From Metabacillus endolithicus (GTDB taxonomy: Bacteria > Bacillota > Bacilli > Bacillales > Bacillaceae), in NCBI RefSeq assembly GCF_023078335.1, contig NZ_CP095550.1, positions 2,152,001 to 2,216,000 of the forward strand: 64,000 bases of DNA, given 5' to 3'. This document shows, one piece after another, positions 1 to 9,186 of this stretch. Within the stretch, counting starts at the first letter, position 1. Each line of letters opens with the position of its first letter. The translations under genes were made by a program, and so were the position numbers. The notes under the pieces are model-generated. The model worked only from the letters and a program-made list of their open reading frames with translations. It ran no database searches and had not been told where the DNA came from.

Positions 1-78
1 TTTTTACTTCCTATTTTTAATTTCCATAACAAACTAACCAACTGTTGAATATAATGCTTAAAAAGGAGGAGGATCATC

Positions 79-252
79 ATGCTAATGGAGTTACTGATTT
101 ATATGATGATTGGGTTAGTCCTTTCGCTTTATAGATATAGAGGTATTACTAAATTCAAGGCGATTTTAACCATCTTTTTTTGGCCTCTTGTTTTATTACA
201 TTCTTACGTTGAGTTGGTTGAGAGAGTTAAATATAAAAATAGAAAACGTTAA
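79..252 (+). CDS. Small hydrophobic membrane protein (57 aa)
   Basis: An ATG follows a strong AGGAGGAGG ribosome site by a normal gap and opens a 57-residue frame ending at TAA. The protein is almost entirely hydrophobic up to about residue 45, with one or two possible membrane passes, then a basic tail ending NRKR. It is not a family I recognise. It is the only plus-strand gene at this end, and a REP copy starts six bases after its stop. The strong ribosome site is the main reason to believe it. Confidence 0.6.
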   Translation: MLMELLIYMMIGLVLSLYRYRGITKFKAILTIFFWPLVLLHSYVELVERVKYKNRKR

Positions 253-258
253 GTGATT

Positions 259-277
259 GGGACAAAGAACCTGTCCC
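259..277 (-). repeat. REP copy (R)
   Basis: One mismatch (AAAGAAC). Follows the stop of the 79-252 gene. Confidence 0.85.
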
Positions 278-293
278 TCTGTCCGAGTGCGTA

Positions 294-312
294 GGGACAG
301 GTTCCCTGTCCC
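294..312 (+). repeat. REP copy (F)
   Basis: GGGACAGGTTCCCTGTCCC; left arm of composite A. Confidence 0.88.
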
Positions 313-335
313 ATTTCAAAAGGGTTTTTTAGAAA

Positions 336-372
336 GTAAAAAAGCCCACGCAAGATTTCTCTCGCATGAGCT
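336..372 (-). terminator. Intrinsic terminator of the sugar importer operon
   Basis: The minus strand folds AGCTCATGCGAGA/TCTTGCGTGGGCT around a GAAA tetraloop and continues with T6. Its twin is at 6962. Confidence 0.8.
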
Positions 373-392
373 TTCTTCATCAACTTCTGGTT

Positions 393-412
393 GGGACGAG
401 GAACCTGTCCCC
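393..412 (-). repeat. REP copy (R)
   Basis: GGGACGAGGAACCTGTCCC; right arm of composite A, 22 bases past the permease stop. Confidence 0.88.
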
Positions 413-433
413 CTAGCACTTTCCCCATGGCAC

Positions 434-1258
434 TTACTTAACCGCCCCATCCGAAATGCCTTTAATAATATATTTCTGCAGAAACATATAGACTACAATA
501 ATCGGGATAATCGCAATGACTAATGCGGCTAGGGCTAGATGCCATTGTTTTGAGTATTCGCCAAAGAAGTAGAACATTTTTAATGGAATGGTGTACATTC
601 CGTCTTTGTTGATAACTAAAGATGGTAATAGATAATCATTCCAAAACCAGATGGCATTTAACACAATAACTGTGACTGTTGTTGGTTTTAGCATTGGTAG
701 AATGATATAACGGTAGACTTGGAATCTATTACAACCATCGATAATGGCAGCTTCATCTAGTGCTTGTGGTATTCCTCTTAGTGCACCAAAGTATAAAAAG
801 ACGGCGAGACTCGAGCCTAATCCTAAATACATGACCATTAGTCCTGCTCGATTTAACATATCTATGGCACCAAATATAGATATTAGCGGAATCATGATTG
901 ATTGGAACGGTATCAGCATACAAATCGCAAAGATGAAGTATATGGCTGAACTCATCTTTCCTTTTCTACGTGATAGCGCATATGCAGCCATTGATGTACA
1001 AATACAAATTAAAACGATACTTAACGTTGTAATCACAAGTGAATTGAAAAAGCTTTGAATAAATTCTAACGCAGCAAAGGCCTCTGGGTAATTTTCAAAA
1101 GTTGCTTTTGTAGGAAATCCGAGAGTGTTGACGAAAATCTCGGATTTTGTTTTAAACGAGTTCACAATGACTAAGTAAAATGGATAAAACCAGAAGATCG
1201 ACAGGACAAGCCCAAGCAAAATGAATCCATATGTTTTAGCTTTGTTTTGTGCAATCAT
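434..1258 (-). CDS. Carbohydrate ABC transporter permease, MalG type
   Basis: This is the second membrane subunit of a CUT1 sugar importer, 274 aa with about six membrane segments. The permease EAA loop that contacts the ATPase is visible near residues 165-185 (EAAIIDGCNRFQVYRYIILP). Its ATG overlaps the stop of the upstream permease by four bases (ATGA), so the two are probably translationally coupled. No ATPase gene is present, so it presumably uses a shared MsmX-like ATPase encoded elsewhere. The neighbouring alpha-xylosidase suggests xylose-containing oligosaccharides as substrate. A terminator and a REP follow the stop. Confidence 0.93.
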   Translation of the reverse strand: MIAQNKAKTYGFILLGLVLSIFWFYPFYLVIVNSFKTKSEIFVNTLGFPTKATFENYPEAFAALEFIQSFFNSLVITTLSIVLICICTSMAAYALSRRKGKMSSAIYFIFAICMLIPFQSIMIPLISIFGAIDMLNRAGLMVMYLGLGSSLAVFLYFGALRGIPQALDEAAIIDGCNRFQVYRYIILPMLKPTTVTVIVLNAIWFWNDYLLPSLVINKDGMYTIPLKMFYFFGEYSKQWHLALAALVIAIIPIIVVYMFLQKYIIKGISDGAVK

Positions 1259-2166
1259 AAGTCAGTCTCCCTTTTTCTTGTCATATATAATTGAATGACT
1301 GATATGACAGTAATAATCAGTAAAAAGATAATCGCTTTTGCTTGTGCATAGCCCATTTCTTGCACTTTAAAGGCACTGTCGTAAATATTCATCGTTGCCA
1401 TTTGTGTCGAACTGAATGGTCCCCCAGCTGTTAGCGCCATGTTTTGATCATACACTTTAAATGCATTTGATAATGATAAAAATAAACTAACCGTAAATGC
1501 TGGTGCCAACAACGGAAACTTAATTTTCCAGAATCTTTGCCAAACATTTGCCCCATCAATCGTTGAGGCTTCAATTAATTCATCTGGGATATTATTTAAA
1601 AACGAAATGTAAATAATCATGATATAGCCACTCATTTGCCAAATAAATAGAATCACTAATCCCCAAAAACCGGTTTCCGTATCCGCTAACCAGCCTTTAA
1701 AGAAATCCAATCCAGTTAAGTCAGCGATTCCTTCAAATGCTTTTAGGAAAATAAACTGCCAAATAAAACCGAGAATAATACCGCCAATTAAGTTCGGCAT
1801 AAAAAAGATTGTTCGGAAAACAGTATTAAATTTCCCCATCTTTTGTGTAACAAATAAAGCTAAAAGTAACCCTATGATATTGATTCCAATAACAGAAGCA
1901 ACGGAAAACCCACCAGTGAATAAGAGGCTATAAAGAAATTGGTCATCTTGAAATAGTTTAATATAATTGTCCAAGCCGACAAATTCAGTTACTTCAAATC
2001 CGTTATATTCTGTAAACGAATAATAAACACCTTGGAAAAAGGGAAGAATTAAAACCATTGCTAATGCCAATAAACATGGTGCCAAAAAGATCCAATAGGT
2101 ACTATTCCTCATTTTCATCTTGCTCACATCCCTTAAGAAAAATAGTGAATGGAGGCAGATCAACAT
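1255..2166 (-). CDS. Carbohydrate ABC transporter permease, MalF type
   Basis: This is the first membrane subunit of the CUT1 importer, with six predicted membrane helices and an EAA loop (EASTIDGANVWQRFWKIKFP) near residue 205. Two starts are possible. The long one at 2166 has an excellent GGAGG five bases upstream but adds an odd hydrophobic leader. The ATG at 2118 gives MKMRNSTYW, the more usual N-terminus. The long start's ribosome site also forms a TGGAGG/CCTCCA stem with nearby sequence, which may instead mark a processing hairpin between the binding-protein and permease genes. Confidence 0.92.
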   Translation of the reverse strand: MLICLHSLFFLRDVSKMKMRNSTYWIFLAPCLLALAMVLILPFFQGVYYSFTEYNGFEVTEFVGLDNYIKLFQDDQFLYSLLFTGGFSVASVIGINIIGLLLALFVTQKMGKFNTVFRTIFFMPNLIGGIILGFIWQFIFLKAFEGIADLTGLDFFKGWLADTETGFWGLVILFIWQMSGYIMIIYISFLNNIPDELIEASTIDGANVWQRFWKIKFPLLAPAFTVSLFLSLSNAFKVYDQNMALTAGGPFSSTQMATMNIYDSAFKVQEMGYAQAKAIIFLLIITVISVIQLYMTRKRETDL

Positions 2167-2191
2167 CTAAACCTCCACTCAGTATTAGAAA

Positions 2192-3472
2192 TTAGCGCAT
2201 TTCTGTAAACTTAGAGCTTGTTGTTGCTGTAAATTCATCCCATGAAATATCTCCATTTAAATATTTTTGATATTCTGGGAAAAAGGCTGTTGAACCGAAA
2301 CCGTTTGGATGTTGGTTATGTGCCCAAACTCTTGCTTTCTCATCTAGTAGCATTTGGTAAACTTCTTTCGATACAGGGTCAGTAATACTTTCGATATCAT
2401 ATCCATCATGTGCCGGAATGTATTTAAACTCTTCTACGATTTGTTGTTTTCCATAATCAGATGTGTACATCCAGTCAATAAAGTCCTTTGAAGTTTCTAC
2501 AACTTCTTCATCTTTTTCTTTATTAATACCCCAGAACCAAGAAGGTCCGGCACTAATAAATCCTTCATCATCACCCGAAACATATAGCGGTAAAATCCCT
2601 AGTTTTTCTTGTGAAAACGTTGGATCAATACTATCTAGTGAAGGAACAATCCAGTTTCCTTGGTGAATGATGGCAACTTTATCATTAATGAATAGCTCTT
2701 CTACACTCGTACTATAATCAAGTGATAAGATAGGCTGAACATTATATTGATTAATTAAATCTGTATACTCTTTCATACGATCACCGTATTTGTAAGTAAG
2801 TTCAGTTGATTCATAAGCAACATTTAAATCATTATCAAATTCAGGAGCTGTAAAATGATTTGAAAACTGACTTGTTACCCAATCTTCTTTTCCACTAAAG
2901 CCAAATACAGCTTCTAAGCCAAGCTCTTCTTTTTTACTATCAATTGTCTCGACCGCTTTAACAAAATCATCATAACTAGCAATAGAAGCAGGATCTACTC
3001 CAGCAGATGTAAATATTTCTTTATTAATCATCCAACCAAAGCCCTCAATATTTAACGGTATACCATACGGAGTCCCGTCAATCGTTGAGCCTTGTAACGT
3101 TCCATCAATGGCCGTTTTAGCGGATTCCATATCAGACACATCTAAAAGATATTTTTGATATTTTTCTGCATCTGATAATCCACCTAATAAAAAGATCGCT
3201 GGCTCTTCATTTGAAGAGAATTTCGCTTGTAGAGCTGATGCTGCATCCTGTCCTCCGCCTACTGTTGTTAAGTTAATGTCTACGTTTTCATTTTCACTTT
3301 CATATTTTTCAATCATGGCTTCTAGTTGGTCTTTTGTTTCTACTTTAATGTTAAAAACATCAACAACAACCTTTCCGCCGCCATCTCCACCGCTGCTATT
3401 TGACGAACATCCAACTAATAATCCAGATAATAAAAGAGCTGTACCTAATCCTTTAATCACATTCTTTTTCAT
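2192..3472 (-). CDS. Extracellular sugar-binding lipoprotein (CUT1 solute-binding)
   Basis: This 426-residue lipoprotein begins with a signal peptide ending in the lipobox LVGC, so it should be cleaved and lipid-anchored outside the membrane. The rest has the family 1 solute-binding layout, including the typical GWMINKEIF and WAHNQHPNGFG-like hinge regions. It captures an oligosaccharide and passes it to the two permeases encoded directly downstream. Upstream lies the GH31 glycosidase, likely acting on the imported sugar. The exact sugar cannot be read from the sequence. Confidence 0.92.
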   Translation of the reverse strand: MKKNVIKGLGTALLLSGLLVGCSSNSSGGDGGGKVVVDVFNIKVETKDQLEAMIEKYESENENVDINLTTVGGGQDAASALQAKFSSNEEPAIFLLGGLSDAEKYQKYLLDVSDMESAKTAIDGTLQGSTIDGTPYGIPLNIEGFGWMINKEIFTSAGVDPASIASYDDFVKAVETIDSKKEELGLEAVFGFSGKEDWVTSQFSNHFTAPEFDNDLNVAYESTELTYKYGDRMKEYTDLINQYNVQPILSLDYSTSVEELFINDKVAIIHQGNWIVPSLDSIDPTFSQEKLGILPLYVSGDDEGFISAGPSWFWGINKEKDEEVVETSKDFIDWMYTSDYGKQQIVEEFKYIPAHDGYDIESITDPVSKEVYQMLLDEKARVWAHNQHPNGFGSTAFFPEYQKYLNGDISWDEFTATTSSKFTEMR

Positions 3473-3532
3473 AGCTTACATTACCCCCAAATTTTTAATG
3501 GAGAGTGATCGTTAAACCACTCTCAATGTTTA

Positions 3533-5845
3533 CTACAGAATAATTTCTAGCTTTTGTGATCCTTGAAGATTGATTTTCACGCCATTGGAACTTGTTTCAA
3601 TTTCTCCAGCTGAAACAGAAGAAATAGATTCATAGTTTGTAAGGAGAATTGAATACGTAAGGCCTTCCATGCTTGTTTCAATGAAAATTTTGTTATCCTG
3701 TTCTACAGCTTGTATCTCACCCTTTTTGTTGCCATTTAAGTCTGTAACAAATGCAGAAGCACTCTGACCATTTTGTAGCTGATAAATTTCAAAAGTTACA
3801 GAATCAGTAAACTCATAGTCCGGACGATTGCTTTCCTGACCAATTGGTAAGATTGTATTTTCTCTTATATATAATGGTAGACTCAGATAATCATAGTTTT
3901 CTTTTATCCAAACCCCACCATCCACTACTTCTTTTGTTAAGTAATGTGTCCATTTACCTTGTGGTAAGTAACAAGAGCCATTGCCTTGTTCATTCATAAT
4001 TGGAGCTACCAACAGGCTGCTTCCCAACATATACTGTCGATCAAGTACGTGGGCATTCTGATCCTCAGGGAACTCCAATACCATTGGTCGTAAAACAGGT
4101 ACTCCTGATTTGTTGTTTTCAACAGATGCACCATATAAGTAAGGCATTAAACGATTTTTAAGTTTTGAAAAATACTTCGTAACCTCAACCGCTTCTTCAT
4201 CAAATAACCACGGTACCCGGTACGATGAGCTACCATGCAAACGACTATGTGTTGATAATAATCCGAAAGCCGTCCAGCGCTTAAATAAATCAGGTGTCGC
4301 GGTATTTTCAAAACCACCAATATCATGACTCCAATATCCAAATCCTGATAATGCTAGTGATAACCCTCCACGTAAGCTTTCGGCCATTGATTCATATGTT
4401 GCGTTACAATCGCCACCCCAGTGTACCGGGAACTTTTGACCACCCACTGAGGCAGATCTTGCAAAAACAACGGCCTCTTGCTTCCCTTTTTCTTGCTCTA
4501 ATAAATCAAAAACAACTTTATTGTAAAGATAAGCGTAATAATTATGCATACGATGTGGATCTGAGCCATCATGATACACAACATTCGTTGGAATTCTCTC
4601 ACCAAAATCTGTTTTAAAGCAGTCAACACCCATATCAAGGAGTGCTTTTAATTTTGAGCAGTACCAGTCACATGCAGCTGGATTTGTAAAATCAACCACA
4701 CCCATGCCTGCCTGCCATAAATCCCACTGCCAAACATCTCCGTTTGGTTTTTTCAATAAATATCCTTTTTCAGCTGCTTCATCAAAAAGCTTGGATTTTT
4801 CGGCAATGTAAGGATTAATCCAAACACAAATTTGCAAGCCTTTATCTTTTAATCTTTGTAACATTGCTTCAGGTTCCGGAAATGCATCCCGATCCCATTC
4901 GAAATTACTCCACTCAAATTCTTTCATCCAAAAACAATCAAAATGGAAAACACTTAGTGGAATATCACGTTCAGCCATTCCATCAATAAAATGGTTTACC
5001 GTTTCTTCGTTATAATCGGTTGTAAAGGATGTTGTTAGCCATAATCCATAAGACCAAGCTGGTGGCAGGGCCGGCTTTCCAGTTAATTCTGTATAGTTAC
5101 TTAATACATCTTTAGTAGAAGCTCCACCGATAATGTAATACTCAATACTTTCGCCTTCTACGCTAAACTGTGTTTTCGAAACCGCTTCTGATCCAATCTC
5201 AAAGCTTACATTTTCGGGATGATTTACTAACACCCCATATCCTTGATTACTCATGTAAAACGGGATATTTTTGTATGCTTGTTCTGAGCTTGTTCCGCCA
5301 TCTTCATTCCAAATGTCAACAGTTTGACCATTTTTCACAAACGGAGTAAAACGTTCACCAAGTCCATAAATATACTCCCCAACTCCAAGGTTTAACTGAC
5401 TACGCATATAGCTCTCTTTTTGAGGTCCAGTAATCCAGGCAACTCCCTTAGGGTCAATTGAGGTTAACACTTTATCACCTTGAGAAAATGTGATTTTAAA
5501 AGGTTGATAGTTTATGTTTACGCTTACATTACCACTTGAAAAACTGGCGCCATTTTCATCTTTCTGAAGCTCTAGCGGTACTAATTCTTCCTTCACATCA
5601 AAGTTTGGTGTTTTATTCTTACTACCTTTGTGATGCCAGGCTTTCACTTTTATCACATTTTCAAGTGGAGATGATAGTTGAATCGTAAGTGACGGTAGAT
5701 TTAACGTATCTCCTCTGCGTTGAATATCTTTACACGGTCCATATAAAGTTACCATTTTCTCATCTATTGCAAGATCTCTTACATTACGGGGATGTTGGAT
5801 CTCAAACCCTTCCCTCGTTAGCCAAAAACCATCTGTAAATTTCAT
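3533..5845 (-). CDS. yicI: Alpha-xylosidase, glycoside hydrolase family 31
   Basis: A full-length 770-residue GH31 enzyme of the YicI type. The nucleophile Asp413 is in KTDFGE and the acid/base Asp479 in HWGGDC, three residues from their positions in Escherichia coli YicI (416 and 482). It lacks a signal peptide, so it acts in the cytoplasm, releasing alpha-xylose from imported oligosaccharides such as isoprimeverose. It is first in the minus-strand operon with the ABC importer and lies divergent to an AraC regulator. Alpha-glucosidase activity is a possible alternative, but the close motif match favours xylosidase. Confidence 0.93.
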   Translation of the reverse strand: MKFTDGFWLTREGFEIQHPRNVRDLAIDEKMVTLYGPCKDIQRRGDTLNLPSLTIQLSSPLENVIKVKAWHHKGSKNKTPNFDVKEELVPLELQKDENGASFSSGNVSVNINYQPFKITFSQGDKVLTSIDPKGVAWITGPQKESYMRSQLNLGVGEYIYGLGERFTPFVKNGQTVDIWNEDGGTSSEQAYKNIPFYMSNQGYGVLVNHPENVSFEIGSEAVSKTQFSVEGESIEYYIIGGASTKDVLSNYTELTGKPALPPAWSYGLWLTTSFTTDYNEETVNHFIDGMAERDIPLSVFHFDCFWMKEFEWSNFEWDRDAFPEPEAMLQRLKDKGLQICVWINPYIAEKSKLFDEAAEKGYLLKKPNGDVWQWDLWQAGMGVVDFTNPAACDWYCSKLKALLDMGVDCFKTDFGERIPTNVVYHDGSDPHRMHNYYAYLYNKVVFDLLEQEKGKQEAVVFARSASVGGQKFPVHWGGDCNATYESMAESLRGGLSLALSGFGYWSHDIGGFENTATPDLFKRWTAFGLLSTHSRLHGSSSYRVPWLFDEEAVEVTKYFSKLKNRLMPYLYGASVENNKSGVPVLRPMVLEFPEDQNAHVLDRQYMLGSSLLVAPIMNEQGNGSCYLPQGKWTHYLTKEVVDGGVWIKENYDYLSLPLYIRENTILPIGQESNRPDYEFTDSVTFEIYQLQNGQSASAFVTDLNGNKKGEIQAVEQDNKIFIETSMEGLTYSILLTNYESISSVSAGEIETSSNGVKINLQGSQKLEIIL

Positions 5846-5999
5846 CGAAACACCCCTAACTGCAGCTTCTCTTCCTTATTTAACTGTAGGTCATTAATCC
5901 TACTTACAAATATAATTATATTGATAAAAATCAAGAAATTCTTGTACAATTAAAACAAGAAGTAACACAATTCTGATATTCTTTTAGAAGGTGATAGCA

Positions 6000-6890
6000 A
6001 TGAATAAACACAACTTACTTGAAGATCGAGTACATGGAGATTCATTATTTCCGCTTCGGGTATACATGGTTGATTACTTAGACGGTCAAGTCATTATTAA
6101 TATGCATTGGCATCCTGAGTTGGAGTTTATTTATGTTGAGGAAGGTCAAATTAACTTACAAATAGGTACAAGAAAGCATCGCTTAAGTGCCGGTAGTGCT
6201 TGTTTAATTCCAAGTGAACAATTACACGGTGCATATCCTTGTAATGATCAACCATTCAAAATTCATGCAATTGTTTTTCATATCAATTTAATTAGAAGCT
6301 TTGGTTATGATTTGATTGAAAGTAACTTCATTCAATTTATAAAAAACTTCTCATTATTTCATTCACTGATCATCAAACCTAACACAACTGATGAAAAAAA
6401 CATGCTAAAATCAATCGTCAATATCATCGAGGCATATTCAACAAAAGAGGCAAGTTATGAACTTAAAATAAAAGGTTACTTGTTTTTATTATTTGCAGAT
6501 ATATTAAGAAAACAAGCCTGGATTCATAACGAAGAAGTAACCGAAAAAGACTTAACAAAAACCGAACTATTAAAGAAAGTTTTGCAATATATTGACCAGA
6601 ACTACAAACAAAAGCTAACCGTCATGGACCTAGCCTCACAAGTTCAAATGAGCGAAGGCCACTTTAGCCGATTTTTCAAATCACTAGTCCGTATGACACC
6701 AATGGAATACATTAACACAATTAGAATCAGCAAAGCCTGCACTCTACTACAAAAATCCGACCGAAAAATCCTAGACATCGCCATGGACGTAGGGTTTCAG
6801 AATCATAGTTATTTTATTCGGTTGTTTAAGAAGCAGAAAGGGTGTACGCCAGGGGAGTATAAGGGGACAGGTTCCTTGTCCCACTCTTAA
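6000..6890 (+). CDS. AraC family transcriptional regulator
   Basis: The N-terminal cupin-like sensor (HWHPELEFIYVEEGQINLQIG, near residues 35-55) is followed by a C-terminal pair of helix-turn-helix motifs (LTVMDLASQVQMSEGHFSRFF and ILDIAMDVGFQNHSYFIRLFKK). It probably controls the divergent alpha-xylosidase and importer operon across the 154-bp gap. The ATG at 6000 follows GAAGGTG by six bases; a GTG at 5991 is the alternative. The last residues, GTGSLSHS, and the stop region are encoded by a REP copy at 6864, so the native C-terminus may have been replaced. Confidence 0.9.
   Translation: MNKHNLLEDRVHGDSLFPLRVYMVDYLDGQVIINMHWHPELEFIYVEEGQINLQIGTRKHRLSAGSACLIPSEQLHGAYPCNDQPFKIHAIVFHINLIRSFGYDLIESNFIQFIKNFSLFHSLIIKPNTTDEKNMLKSIVNIIEAYSTKEASYELKIKGYLFLLFADILRKQAWIHNEEVTEKDLTKTELLKKVLQYIDQNYKQKLTVMDLASQVQMSEGHFSRFFKSLVRMTPMEYINTIRISKACTLLQKSDRKILDIAMDVGFQNHSYFIRLFKKQKGCTPGEYKGTGSLSHS
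6864..6882 (+). repeat. REP copy (F) inside AraC gene end
   Basis: Exact GGGACAGGTTCCTTGTCCC; encodes the last residues of the AraC protein. Confidence 0.9.
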
Positions 6891-6919
6891 GGGGTGGGGG
6901 GCCGGAGGTGGCGGCCGGA

Positions 6920-6938
6920 GGGACAGGTCCCCTGTCCC
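6920..6938 (+). repeat. REP copy (F)
   Basis: GGGACAGGTCCCCTGTCCC; left arm of composite B. Confidence 0.88.
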
Positions 6939-6961
6939 GTTTAAAAGAGTTTTCTAGAAAG

Positions 6962-6997
6962 CAAAAAAGCCCACGCAAGATTTCTCTCGCATGAGCT
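6962..6997 (-). terminator. Intrinsic terminator of the chemoreceptor gene (twin of 336)
   Basis: Identical stem and GAAA loop to the terminator at 336-372, with T6 on the minus strand. Confidence 0.8.
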
Positions 6998-7017
6998 TTC
7001 TACATTAATGTCTGGTT

Positions 7018-7036
7018 GGGACGAGGAACCTGTCCC
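7018..7036 (-). repeat. REP copy (R)
   Basis: GGGACGAGGAACCTGTCCC; right arm of composite B. Confidence 0.88.
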
Positions 7037-7051
7037 GTGGGCAGCGTCGTT

Positions 7052-7070
7052 GGGACGAGGGACCTGTCCC
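7052..7070 (-). repeat. REP copy (R)
   Basis: GGGACGAGGGACCTGTCCC; a second R copy between the chemoreceptor stop and its terminator. Confidence 0.88.
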
Positions 7071-7090
7071 CGTGGAACCCCCGCAGCCCC

Positions 7091-8839
7091 CTACAACCTA
7101 AACTTCTGAATAACCCCCTGCAGTTCTTGCGCCATTTTACTCAATGATTCTGCAGAGCCGGCAATTTCATCCATTGAAGCACTTTGTTCTTCTGCAGCTG
7201 CTGCTACTTGTTGAGTGTTGGAGGATGACTGCTCTGATATGTGGGCAACTTCTTCCACGATTCCTACTACATTTTGCGACCTTGAATTTACTTCTTCTAC
7301 AATCGTGGATACTTCCTGCGTTTGGGAGGTAACTTGTTCAATTAATTCCGCTATGCCATGGAAGGTCTCACCAGTTTGATGGACCATTTTGATTCCTTCT
7401 TCTACAACAACCGTTCCTTCATTCATCGAATGCACAGCCTGGGTTGCCTCATTTTGAATAAGACTTATAGATGTTTGAATTTTTCCAGCAGCTTGACCGG
7501 ATTGTTCAGCCAATTTGCGAACCTCATCAGCCACGATCGCAAATCCTTTTCCTTGTTCTCCAGCTCTAGCTGCCTCAATTGCTGCGTTAAGAGCTAATAA
7601 GTTTGTTTGACTAGCAAGCTCTGTTATGAAATAAACAATTTCATTAATTTCCTTTGTTTTTTCACCAAGGCTATTTACTACATTAGAGGTTGTTTTCACC
7701 TTATCCTTCACCAAGGTCATTTGCTCAATCGTCTGCGTAACAACTTTGCTTCCATTATTAGCAGATTCATTTGTTTGTACAGTTAGTTTAGCTACCTCTT
7801 GTATCGCACTTGCAACCTGATTCATACCATTTGAAATTTCTGTTACTGTATGGTTAGCATGACTTGTACTTAAAACCTGTTTCTCTGATCCGATTGCAAC
7901 TTCTTGAATGGATGTTGAAATCTGCTCGGTTGCCTTTTTTGTCAGCTCCGAACCTGCTGTTAACTCTTCAGAGGATGCCGCTACTTTTTCCGCAGAATCT
8001 CCAACTTGTTTAATTAACCCTTTTAAACTATCAACCATTCTATTAAAATTCTCTGCTAATTCACCAATTTCATCTTTTGATTTAAAAGGCAGTGGCTCTA
8101 CTGTTAAATCACCATTTGCCACACTTTTCGACCTTTCTGTGATGGCAATAACTGGCCTTGCCATGATCCCAGAAAACACCGAAACAACTATAACTCCTAT
8201 TATGATTGATGCCCCTAATGTGATTAATAGATTCATTAATACACTGTTTGCTCCTTGGTTAAAATCCATCGTATAAGTACCAGCAGATACTATCCAGCCC
8301 CAATGAGAATCCTGCTCTGCATAGGTAATTTTCGGTTCAACTTTGTCCGGATTATCAGGTAAAGCCCAATCATATGTTGAAAAACCATTACCAGTTAACG
8401 CTTGTTCTACGATTAGTTTCCCAACCTTTATTCCGTTAGGATCCTCTGAATCCCAGATATTTTCCCCTTCTTTACTTGGATGGGCAATTAATGATCCATC
8501 ATCTGAAATCACAAATACATATCCATGTTCACCAACATCAATATCCTTATTGATCGGTCTAGTTCCATCGGCCCCTTTTTCTCCAAGAATAACAGTCTTT
8601 ACTTTATCCTGCGCTTCTTCAAGAGTCATGGTTCCCTGTTCAACTTCGCTGTTTAATAGGTCGATCATTTCCAAGACCAGTTGAACGTTATTTTTTAATT
8701 GAGCTTGTCCTGCCGCGTCCAGTTCAGTGACAGTGTTTTTGTAACTAGTGAACCCAATAACCGCGCTAGGAATAATTAATAATAGCAAACTGAAAAGTAA
8801 TAATTTTGTGCGGATTGAGTTAAGGAAATTAAGGTTCAT
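7091..8839 (-). CDS. Methyl-accepting chemotaxis protein with Cache sensor
   Basis: A 582-residue transmembrane chemoreceptor. A first membrane helix (residues 12-32) leads to an extracellular Cache domain containing [18 protein letters not shown], then a second helix (about 203-225), a HAMP domain, and a long cytoplasmic coiled coil. The signalling tip is [20 protein letters not shown] followed by [20 protein letters not shown], typical for CheA/CheW contact. A strong AAGGAGGAG site precedes the ATG. A cre-like box 26 bases upstream of the start suggests repression by CcpA on good carbon sources. Confidence 0.95.
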   Translation of the reverse strand: MNLNFLNSIRTKLLLFSLLLLIIPSAVIGFTSYKNTVTELDAAGQAQLKNNVQLVLEMIDLLNSEVEQGTMTLEEAQDKVKTVILGEKGADGTRPINKDIDVGEHGYVFVISDDGSLIAHPSKEGENIWDSEDPNGIKVGKLIVEQALTGNGFSTYDWALPDNPDKVEPKITYAEQDSHWGWIVSAGTYTMDFNQGANSVLMNLLITLGASIIIGVIVVSVFSGIMARPVIAITERSKSVANGDLTVEPLPFKSKDEIGELAENFNRMVDSLKGLIKQVGDSAEKVAASSEELTAGSELTKKATEQISTSIQEVAIGSEKQVLSTSHANHTVTEISNGMNQVASAIQEVAKLTVQTNESANNGSKVVTQTIEQMTLVKDKVKTTSNVVNSLGEKTKEINEIVYFITELASQTNLLALNAAIEAARAGEQGKGFAIVADEVRKLAEQSGQAAGKIQTSISLIQNEATQAVHSMNEGTVVVEEGIKMVHQTGETFHGIAELIEQVTSQTQEVSTIVEEVNSRSQNVVGIVEEVAHISEQSSSNTQQVAAAAEEQSASMDEIAGSAESLSKMAQELQGVIQKFRL

Positions 8840-8864
8840 TTTGATCTCCTCCTTCTAGAAATGT

Positions 8865-8878
8865 TTAAAGCGCTTTCA
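8865..8878 (-). promoter_or_regulatory. cre box (CcpA operator) before chemoreceptor gene
   Basis: The 14-mer TTAAAGCGCTTTCA differs by one base from the catabolite-responsive consensus TGAAAGCGCTTTCA. It lies between the likely promoter and the ribosome site of the chemoreceptor gene, a position at which CcpA usually represses. Confidence 0.6.
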
Positions 8879-9060
8879 TTTTTTACCTATATTTAGACTG
8901 AAATAGACATCTGACTGGTACTTTTTACACATATCACTTGAAAATTATATAAGATAATCATACTAGATTTAGGTTAATGATGTATAGTTATTTTTGAATA
9001 TTCCCACAAATAATAGAAACACCAAATATTATCAATTCACTTATTATGTTGCAATTAGTG

Positions 9061-9109
9061 AAAAACCCATACTCTCCTTTTCAGTAGTAGTATGGGTTTC
9101 TTTTTTTTT
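9061..9109. terminator. Bidirectional intrinsic terminator
   Basis: The stem AAACCCATAC/GTATGGGTTT is followed by T9 on the plus strand and by T5 on the minus strand. It should end the minus-strand operon whose last stop is at 9186. The rest of 8840-9185 holds only the chemoreceptor promoter region and one REP. Confidence 0.75.
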
Positions 9110-9167
9110 GAGATTAAAAAGCTTTTATTATTAAGATATCCCTTACAAATAAGTTAAACGGAAGGGT

Positions 9168-9186
9168 GGGACAAGGAACCTGTCCC
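9168..9186 (-). repeat. REP copy (R)
   Basis: Exact copy; its last base is in the lipoprotein stop codon. Confidence 0.9.

Larger units (their letters stand above)
294..412. repeat. Composite REP-terminator-REP element, copy A
   Basis: REP F (294), terminator (336) and REP R (393) form a unit of about 118 bp that recurs with few changes at 6920-7036. The two copies bracket the alpha-xylosidase locus. Confidence 0.8.
6920..7036. repeat. Composite REP-terminator-REP element, copy B
   Basis: The same order and spacing as copy A at 294-412. The central terminator stem is identical, and the flanks (AGAAAG, TCTGGTTGGGACGAG) are conserved. Confidence 0.8.

Noticed and set aside
257..523. Plus-strand frame of 88 codons starting in a REP (MGQRTCPSV)
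   Set aside because: It lies opposite the permease end and starts inside the repeat; no ribosome site.
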